In this document: positions 4,740 through 9,227 of the stretch, piece by piece
Layout: every line of letters starts with the position of its first letter
Numbering within the stretch: position 1 is the stretch's first letter
Origin: an uncultured Eubacteriales bacterium
GTDB taxonomy: Bacteria > Bacillota > Clostridia > Oscillospirales > CAG-272
Length of the DNA stretch: 9,227 nt
Assembly: GCA_934385225.1 (NCBI GenBank)
Contig: CAKRPQ010000081.1
Span: 1 to 9,227 of the forward strand
Direction of reading: 5' to 3'
The notes under the pieces: model-generated
The model's database searches: none
What the model was told of the DNA's origin: nothing
What the model saw: only the letters and a program-made list of their open reading frames with translations
Program-made: the position numbers and the translations under genes

Positions 4740-5583
4740 ATTTTGAGTGTTTTTTCTTGTATTCGTTCGGAGGCATTCCGAACTTCTTTTTGAAGAGAAG
4801 CGAAAAATAAGCCGAATTGCAAAAGCCGAGAATAGAAGAGATTTCGGTTATGGAATAGTCGGTCTGCTTGAGAAGCCATTTTGACTCTTCAAGCCTGATT
4901 TTTTCTATGTATTCGCTTATGCTCATTCCGGATCTCTTCTTAAAAAGATGACTGAGCGTCGAAACACTGTAATTGAATTTCTGACTCAAAAGCTCCATTG
5001 TGATGTGCGATTTGTAGTTTTTGTTCAGATATATAAGTATTTTTGTGTAAAGATCGTTGTCGTCAAGGAGCAGTTCGTTGTTCTTTTCGAGGTATGCTTC
5101 GAGCATAAAGATCAGAGGCTTCATAAGAACGTCGAAGTCCTTTTTTTCGGGAATGTTGTCGTTCAGAAATTCGTCTCTTTTCTTTAACAGCTCATGCACA
5201 TCATAATTGTATTTTGCGGCAAAATGTGCGGTTTTGCTTCTCGCAAGTTCTTCGTTCGCGCCTCTGTAACCGCTTGCGGCAATGTACCCTACGATTTTTC
5301 CTTTTACAATAACGGGATAAACAAATTCCCCGACGCCTGCGTAGCATACGCCGAAAAATTCACCGTCCTCTTGCAGTTTTTTATATACTTTATCGTATTT
5401 TTTGCCGCAGATCTCCATTTTTTTGCATACGCCCTTTATGTATTGGCAGTAAGGGTTTGAATGAAAGCTGTAATTCAAAAACTTTGTCGCAAAAACGAAA
5501 TTTCCGTGAAGAGATATAGTGTTTCCGTACTTCTTTTTGAGAAAATCAATGTAATTGCATATGTCCTTTACACCTATATCCAT
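4738..5583 (-). CDS. PocR-domain AraC-family transcriptional regulator
   Basis: This encodes 281 residues. Residues about 10-165 form a PocR-type sensory domain, with NPYCQYIKGVCKKMEICGKKYD (43-64) and FFGVCYAGVGEFVYPVIVKGKIVGYIAASGYR (77-107). Cys46, Cys53, Cys59 and Cys80 are spaced as in PocR domains, which are thought to sense small hydrocarbon-derived ligands such as diols. The family's 'CHAG' is CYAG here. Residues 178-279 are the AraC DNA-binding domain, with HTH1 near 196-217 (MELLSQKFNYSVSTLSHLFKKRSG) and HTH2 near 245-267 (ITEISSILGFCNSAYFSLLFKKKFG). It is probably an activator or dual regulator. The start has AAGGGG eight bases upstream. It is divergent from the exported LRR-dockerin-lipoprotein locus, the natural candidate target. 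It looks more A/T-rich than its plus-strand neighbours. Confidence 0.92.
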   Translation of the reverse strand: MDIGVKDICNYIDFLKKKYGNTISLHGNFVFATKFLNYSFHSNPYCQYIKGVCKKMEICGKKYDKVYKKLQEDGEFFGVCYAGVGEFVYPVIVKGKIVGYIAASGYRGANEELARSKTAHFAAKYNYDVHELLKKRDEFLNDNIPEKKDFDVLMKPLIFMLEAYLEKNNELLLDDNDLYTKILIYLNKNYKSHITMELLSQKFNYSVSTLSHLFKKRSGMSISEYIEKIRLEESKWLLKQTDYSITEISSILGFCNSAYFSLLFKKKFGMPPNEYKKKHSK

Positions 5584-5643
5584 AGAAAATACCCCTTTTG
5601 CACGATTATATAAAAATATTCATCGAAAATAAATGAAATCTTC

Positions 5644-5671
5644 ATCTGTTTATATTATAATAGAAACAGAT
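5644..5671. promoter_or_regulatory. 28-bp near-perfect palindrome over the AraC gene's -10 box
   Basis: ATCTGTTT (5644-5651) and AAACAGAT (5664-5671) flank a perfect 10-bp palindrome, TATTATAATA (5653-5662). Only the pair 5652/5663 breaks the symmetry. The site covers the -10 element and part of the spacer of the AraC gene promoter, so a bound protein would block RNA polymerase. It is a candidate operator for autoregulation or for another repressor. Confidence 0.65.
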
Positions 5672-5682
5672 AAAAAAGTCAA
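5654..5682 (-). promoter_or_regulatory. Promoter of the PocR-AraC regulator
   Basis: On the minus strand TTGACT (5677-5682), a 17-base spacer and TATAAT (5654-5659). The leader to the ATG would be about 65 bases. Confidence 0.85.
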
Positions 5683-5698
5683 TAGTTTTTGCCAAACT

Positions 5699-5716
5699 GC
5701 ACAAAAAACAGGCGGC
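5699..5716 (+). repeat. 18-base repeat, copy 2
   Basis: GCACAAAAAACAGGCGGC matches 4608-4624 except for one extra A. Here it is not followed by the complementary arm. It lies in the divergent intergenic region between the AraC regulator and the LRR gene. Confidence 0.7.
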
Positions 5717-5846
5717 GTAATTTTTGCATCAGTGCTTTTTATGCTATTGAAAAGACATATGTAATTTCGAAAAAAACATTATTTTTATGGTGACTTTTAT
5801 ATTATTTGGTAATTTTTTTATAAATTTCCATTATCAAACAGTAATC

Positions 5847-5863
5847 GAAAGCGTTTCGCTTTC
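5847..5863. promoter_or_regulatory. Inverted repeat GAAAGCG-TTT-CGCTTTC upstream of the LRR gene
   Basis: Perfect 7-bp arms with a three-base spacer lie 37 bases before the start codon of the LRR gene. The left half overlaps a sequence resembling one half of a CcpA/LacI-type site (CGAAAGCG), but the spacing is wrong for a standard cre. It may be an operator or a 5'-leader hairpin. The rest of 5684-5900 is A/T-rich. I could not choose one promoter for the LRR gene among several weak -10 candidates. Confidence 0.5.
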
Positions 5864-5900
5864 AATATATAAAAACAATTTTGGGGAGGATTCTTTTATT

Positions 5901-8039
5901 ATGAAGAACATCAAGAAAAAAGCCCTGATCGTATTGTGCGTTGCACTTGCTTTGTGTGCGCTTTTGGCGGTCACGGTATTTGCCGGCGTGTATGACGATA
6001 ATGTAGCCGCCATCGGAAAAATCACCACGTCGGACGGCAAAGAAACAAATTTGACTTGGCAGTACACACCGACGGACGGTTATAAGGGAATATTGACAAT
6101 TTCCGGAACCGATACGACAATCCCTGCAAACTGGGGTGCGAACAATAACAGCAGCGGGACAAACACGGGAATTTTCGGCAGCGGATTTCAGAGCATTTAT
6201 TGGAGAGTTGAGGAAGTCAAGATCGAAGCACCGATTACTTCTATCGGTGTTTACGGACTCTCGTGGTTTACGATCTGCGAGAAAATTACGCTTCCCGCAA
6301 CTCTTGAAAGACTCGGATCATGGGGTGTTTTTTACCGTAATGATAAGCTGAAAACGGTTATCATTGACGGCACGGAAGGCACTGACGGTGTTATTGAGCT
6401 CAGAAACATTACCGCATATGACGGAAACGCAACGTTTTACGGTGCATTCAAATCGTCTGCTCCTACGATATATTTTGCGGACGATTTTACAATCACAGGC
6501 AAGGACAGCTTCGGATATTTCGGCACAAGTGATTGTACAAAAATCACCGCTTATTGTAAAGAGGGCAGTGCTGCCGAGACTATACTTAATAAGTCGGTAG
6601 AAACAATGACTGCCGCTAATCGCGCACAGGAAATCGAAATCAGGTATTATGCGGAAGAACCCGACGCACCCGACGGAGGGATTCTCTTTGACGGCTTCCA
6701 GGCACGCGTGGCAGATTACAACGGTCTCCGCGGAATATTCCGTTTCGACGGTGCTTCTGTCGATGCAAATGAAGCAAAAGGCTATACTCTCAAAGAATAC
6801 GGCACTCTTATCGCGGCTGAAAAGAATGTGACGGGCGCGCTTACTATTGAAAGTGCCGAAACAAATCCCAAAATAGTCAAACAGGTCGTATGGAACGGCG
6901 ATTATGTAGGAAAGCTCCTTAAAGACCCCGACGGAAATTCGGCAGACTTCGCGGTTGCTGTTGTCAGATATCCAACGGGCGAAGGCGTTGACATTTCTAC
7001 ATCTTATATAAAAGACGATGTGCGTATGGCAGGGTATTCCGTATGGGAACACACGAACGGAACGACATATACATGTTATTCCTACTATAAAGACGACTCG
7101 GCATACGGTACAAGCCTTTACGATGTGCTTATTTCGCAATATAAGCTCGGAATTATAAATGCGGGCAACACCGAGGACGTTGCTGTCTATGACGTTCTTA
7201 AAATGTTCGCTCCCGAAGGCTATGCCAATGCGGAAACCACGACAGGCACGGAGGAGGCGATCGCAAACTTCACATACAGCCTTATTCCGAACATTGAAAA
7301 CAACTTCTATACGGCAATTATAAGAGCGAATAACGAGGCGGGCACTGTCTCCGCGCCGAATGAGACACTTTACGGCGGATACACGGTCGATCACATCGTT
7401 TTCGACTACGGCGTTAAGACGATTTCGCAGGGCGTATTTGTAAAAGAGGCTTCTGCCGCAAATAACTGGACCGAGATTAGGACGGTTGTTTATAACGAAA
7501 CTCTCGAAAAGCTGAATAAAAAGGCGTTCACATGCGCGAACGGTTCCGTATATGTTAGAACGGTATTCAAAGCGGGAACGGAGAAGCCTACCGATTTCCT
7601 CTGGGATCTTTCCGGCATAGCTTCCGTTGACCTTTCCGGAACTGTTCAGAAGATGCAGGTGGCATCAAGAGTATGCCTCCCGACATCGACAAATACTCTT
7701 ACGGATATTCCCGCATGGGCATTCTCCAATCTTGAAAAATGCGCAGGTATCTACGTTGACGGCGAGGAATACATAGAAAACACGATAAACTTCGGCGGAG
7801 CGAGCTTCACAAAAATTGACAAGGGCGCACTTTCGTACTTTGAAAACGAGAGCATCAATTCGATTATCCTTCCCTTGACGATAACGGACGTTGCGGACAA
7901 CGCTTTTGCGGGAAACACAATGACTATCACGGTTAAGACGGCTGAAAAGGTCGACGCACTTGTAAGCACGATAAAGGCTTCGGGTGTTTCCGTAAATTAC
8001 ACGAACCTCGACGGAACAGTCAATTATCTTGCAGACTGA
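5901..8039 (+). CDS. Large secreted protein with BspA-like leucine-rich repeats
   Basis: This encodes 712 residues. An N-terminal signal peptide, MKNIKKKALIVLCVALALCA and onward, ends near Ala28. Two regions show BspA/LRR_5-type strand-turn patterns ('.I..I...F......L..I.LP..L..I'), about 105-155 (EVKIEAPITSIGVYGLSWF) and about 495-680 (HIVFDYGVKTISQGVF, then IILPLTITDVADNAFAG). Between them, about 258-420, lies a domain with FQARVADYNGLRGIFRFDG and ANEAKGYTLKEYGTLIAA, of a type seen in large exported Clostridia proteins but with no function known to me. There is no LPXTG, S-layer or dockerin module, so it may be released or held by partners. The start is ATG 5901, because GGGGAGGA lies ten bases upstream and the signal peptide follows. 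An in-frame ATG at 5787 would put 38 residues ahead of the signal. It lies upstream of a stand-alone dockerin gene in the same orientation. Confidence 0.85.
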   Translation: MKNIKKKALIVLCVALALCALLAVTVFAGVYDDNVAAIGKITTSDGKETNLTWQYTPTDGYKGILTISGTDTTIPANWGANNNSSGTNTGIFGSGFQSIYWRVEEVKIEAPITSIGVYGLSWFTICEKITLPATLERLGSWGVFYRNDKLKTVIIDGTEGTDGVIELRNITAYDGNATFYGAFKSSAPTIYFADDFTITGKDSFGYFGTSDCTKITAYCKEGSAAETILNKSVETMTAANRAQEIEIRYYAEEPDAPDGGILFDGFQARVADYNGLRGIFRFDGASVDANEAKGYTLKEYGTLIAAEKNVTGALTIESAETNPKIVKQVVWNGDYVGKLLKDPDGNSADFAVAVVRYPTGEGVDISTSYIKDDVRMAGYSVWEHTNGTTYTCYSYYKDDSAYGTSLYDVLISQYKLGIINAGNTEDVAVYDVLKMFAPEGYANAETTTGTEEAIANFTYSLIPNIENNFYTAIIRANNEAGTVSAPNETLYGGYTVDHIVFDYGVKTISQGVFVKEASAANNWTEIRTVVYNETLEKLNKKAFTCANGSVYVRTVFKAGTEKPTDFLWDLSGIASVDLSGTVQKMQVASRVCLPTSTNTLTDIPAWAFSNLEKCAGIYVDGEEYIENTINFGGASFTKIDKGALSYFENESINSIILPLTITDVADNAFAGNTMTITVKTAEKVDALVSTIKASGVSVNYTNLDGTVNYLAD

Positions 8040-8060
8040 AAAATCACACTTGCGGACGAA

Positions 8061-8089
8061 CGTCACGGGGCAAAGAATGCCCCGTGACG
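8061..8089. other. Very stable intergenic hairpin between LRR and dockerin genes
   Basis: CGTCACGGGGCA (8061-8072) pairs perfectly with TGCCCCGTGACG (8078-8089) around AAGAA. CGAA/TTCG can extend the stem after a GG bulge. No T-tract follows on the plus strand, so it is not a classic terminator. It lies in the 79-base gap between two genes of the same orientation and could stabilise or partition the transcript. Confidence 0.65.
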
Positions 8090-8118
8090 GGTTCGCACAA
8101 AACAGGAGGATGAATAAA

Positions 8119-8454
8119 ATGAAGAAAAAAACAGCATTTGTTCTCGCGGTGATCTTTCTGATGTCTGTATTCTGTATGATACCGCACGCCGAAGAAGTTC
8201 TTTGCGGCGATATAAACGGAGACGGAAAAGTGAGCGTTGCCGATGCGGTTTTGTTTGCGCAGTACTTTGCGGGCTGGGAAATCACCCTTGACGAAAGAGC
8301 AATGACGGCGGCGGAAACATTCTACGACAGAAAAATTGATACGCGCGATCTTGTGGCACTCACTCAATACCTTGCCGGTTGGGATATTGTGCTCGGCGAC
8401 GGTCCGTATAACTTCGGCGACAAGGAGTATGATCCCGATTCGATTTTTTCCTGA
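8119..8454 (+). CDS. Secreted stand-alone type I dockerin protein
   Basis: This encodes 111 residues. A signal peptide, MKKKTAFVLAVIFLMSVFCM, ends near Ala24. The mature part is almost only a dockerin. The first calcium loop, DINGDGKVSVAD (31-42), is canonical and is followed by helix AVLFAQYFAGWEI. The second repeat, ETFYDRKIDTRDLVALTQYLAGWDI (66-90), has lost the first Asp (now Glu66) and the Asn (now Phe68), while Asp70, Asp74 and Asp77 remain, so its calcium binding is probably weaker. A short acidic tail, YNFGDKEYDPDSIF, follows. Dockerins normally attach enzymes to cohesin scaffolds. With no catalytic module, this one may be a decoy or adaptor, or half of a split protein. ATG 8119 has AGGAGG nine bases upstream. 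The ATG at 8110 directly abuts that site and is less likely. Confidence 0.88.
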   Translation: MKKKTAFVLAVIFLMSVFCMIPHAEEVLCGDINGDGKVSVADAVLFAQYFAGWEITLDERAMTAAETFYDRKIDTRDLVALTQYLAGWDIVLGDGPYNFGDKEYDPDSIFS

Positions 8455-8463
8455 CATTAAAGA

Positions 8464-8495
8464 CAGGCAAGGAATATTCTTTGCCTGATTTTTTT
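8464..8495 (+). terminator. Rho-independent terminator after the dockerin gene
   Basis: CAGGCAA (8464-8470) pairs with TTGCCTG (8481-8487), with an inner GAATATTC that can extend the stem. TTTTTTT (8489-8495) follows after one A. It separates the dockerin gene from the next gene, which starts 24 bases later, so read-through or a nearby promoter must serve the lipoprotein gene. Confidence 0.85.
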
Positions 8496-8518
8496 CAAAG
8501 ACCGAAAGGAGATATTAA

Positions 8519-9227
8519 ATGAGACAAACGAAAAAGAGACTTTTTGCGTTCCTCGCGCTTGCGCTTTGCGCATTTCTGTTCTTTTCCTGCGGCAAGGAAA
8601 ATGACGGCGGAGGCAAGGGCTCGGACGTGACGGGAAAAGTCGTTCTTCGCACGATAGAAAACATTGCGGATTATAAAATAATCCGAACCGATTCCGTTAC
8701 GGACACGGCGTCAAAGGACGCGGCGGTGAAGCTCAAAAACGCCATATCCGACTCTCTCGGCATAGACCTCAAACTTGCCGCAGACAGTTCCCCCGAGACG
8801 GCAAAGGAAATCCTTGTCGGTAATACAAGAAGAACCGAAAGCAAGGAATTTTCGGATTCTCTCCTTTACGGCGACTACTTTATCGGTGTTAAGAACGAAA
8901 AAATCGTAATCTGCGCAAGTACAGATGAGTTTCTTGACAAGGCGGTAGATTTCTTTGTCGGAAACTTCATAAACGCAGAGGCAAAGACGCTCAAAGCTCC
9001 CGTCGGAGACGGATATTTCAAACGCGGAAGCTATAAATTCTCAAAGCTGACAATCGACGGCGTTCCTCTTTCGGATTTCAAGATATATACGGACGCGACG
9101 GAGTTTGACATAGAGAGCGTACCTGCGCTCATCAGAGACAATCTTGCGGGCGTCGAACTTGAAATAGCAAATGAAAAAGAGGACGGCGGTCACTACATAG
9201 TGATCGACAATACAAGCCTTACATACG
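8519..9227 (+). CDS. Lipoprotein resembling carbohydrate-active enzyme accessory domains (3' end outside the window)
   Basis: The frame is open from ATG 8519 to the window end, at least 236 residues. The ATG follows AAGGAGA (8506-8512) at a six-base distance. A lipoprotein signal, MRQTKKRLFAFLALALCAFL, runs into lipobox FFSC with Cys24 and a Gly/Asp-rich linker. Residues about 43-135 contain KLKNAISDSLGIDLKL and EILVGNTRRTES. That pattern is typical of the N-terminal alpha/beta domain found in front of family 20/67-like glycosidases and related Clostridia surface proteins ('EILIGNTNRPES'). From about 178 a second segment starts, LTIDGVPLSDFKIYTD...VPALIRDNLAGVELEI, which resembles a repeat of the same domain. 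It is probably an outer-face sugar-binding or glycosidase-associated lipoprotein. The catalytic part, if any, lies beyond the window. Confidence 0.7.
   Translation, partial: MRQTKKRLFAFLALALCAFLFFSCGKENDGGGKGSDVTGKVVLRTIENIADYKIIRTDSVTDTASKDAAVKLKNAISDSLGIDLKLAADSSPETAKEILVGNTRRTESKEFSDSLLYGDYFIGVKNEKIVICASTDEFLDKAVDFFVGNFINAEAKTLKAPVGDGYFKRGSYKFSKLTIDGVPLSDFKIYTDATEFDIESVPALIRDNLAGVELEIANEKEDGGHYIVIDNTSLTY

Noticed and set aside
4505..4810. 101-codon plus-strand frame in the gap and into the AraC gene
   Set aside because: It has no ribosome binding site, crosses three hairpins and runs antisense into the AraC C-terminus.
5787..5900. Upstream ATG for the LRR protein
   Set aside because: It would place 38 residues before a normal signal peptide. 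The ATG at 5901 has its own strong ribosome binding site.
6318..7394. 358-codon open frame antisense to the LRR gene
   Set aside because: It lies inside a secreted protein gene with a clear signal peptide. It is rich in Cys/Arg/Val patterns typical of an antisense reading, with no ribosome binding site or domain.
7665..8285. 206-codon minus-strand frame over the LRR end and dockerin start
   Set aside because: It is antisense to two well-supported plus-strand genes and has no domain.
1..9227. CRISPR array, tRNA or rRNA
   Set aside because: No regularly spaced repeats, cloverleaf-like sequence with a GTTCRA loop, or rRNA core motifs were found by eye.

Overview
The window looks like a chromosomal fragment of an uncultured anaerobic Bacillota (class Clostridia, gut or rumen type). 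The reasons are strong Gram-positive ribosome binding sites and sigma-A promoters, a type I dockerin, BspA-like leucine-rich-repeat surface protein features, a PocR/AraC regulator, an ASRT-family (sensory rhodopsin transducer-like) protein, and remnants of a Clostridia-type mobilizable element. No rRNA, tRNA or CRISPR array was seen. This assignment is inference from gene families, not from a marker gene.

Region 1 (1-1832). The end of an unidentified gene is followed by a convergent ASRT-family small-molecule-binding gene (172-540, minus). Between ASRT and the next gene lies a second, diverged copy of the first gene's tail (about 664-735), so the ASRT gene is bracketed by duplicated 3' ends. 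A consensus promoter (836-864) then drives a four-helix membrane protein fused to a flavodoxin-like domain (892-1821). A bidirectional terminator (1806-1832) closes it.

Region 2 (1831-4737). This is a scar of mobile DNA. A DeoR-family regulator has lost its helix-turn-helix, and about 50 residues are missing from its ligand domain. Its broken 5' end abuts a 100-bp run of four palindromes. Beyond it is a minus-strand operon: an AadA-like nucleotidyltransferase (probable GTG start, with a possible 20-codon leader), an overlapping HAD hydrolase and a short MobC-like gene. The operon has a near-consensus promoter at 4285-4314. The 420 bp upstream of it hold no convincing gene but carry three hairpins.

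Region 3 (4738-9227). A PocR-AraC regulator (minus) is divergent from an exported locus on the plus strand. Its promoter carries a 28-bp near-perfect palindrome across the -10 box, a good candidate operator. The exported locus has three members: a 712-residue secreted LRR-type protein, a 111-residue secreted stand-alone dockerin, and a lipoprotein that runs off the window and has a domain resembling those of carbohydrate-active enzymes. Together they suggest a regulated cell-surface or polysaccharide-binding system. The function of each part is inferred.
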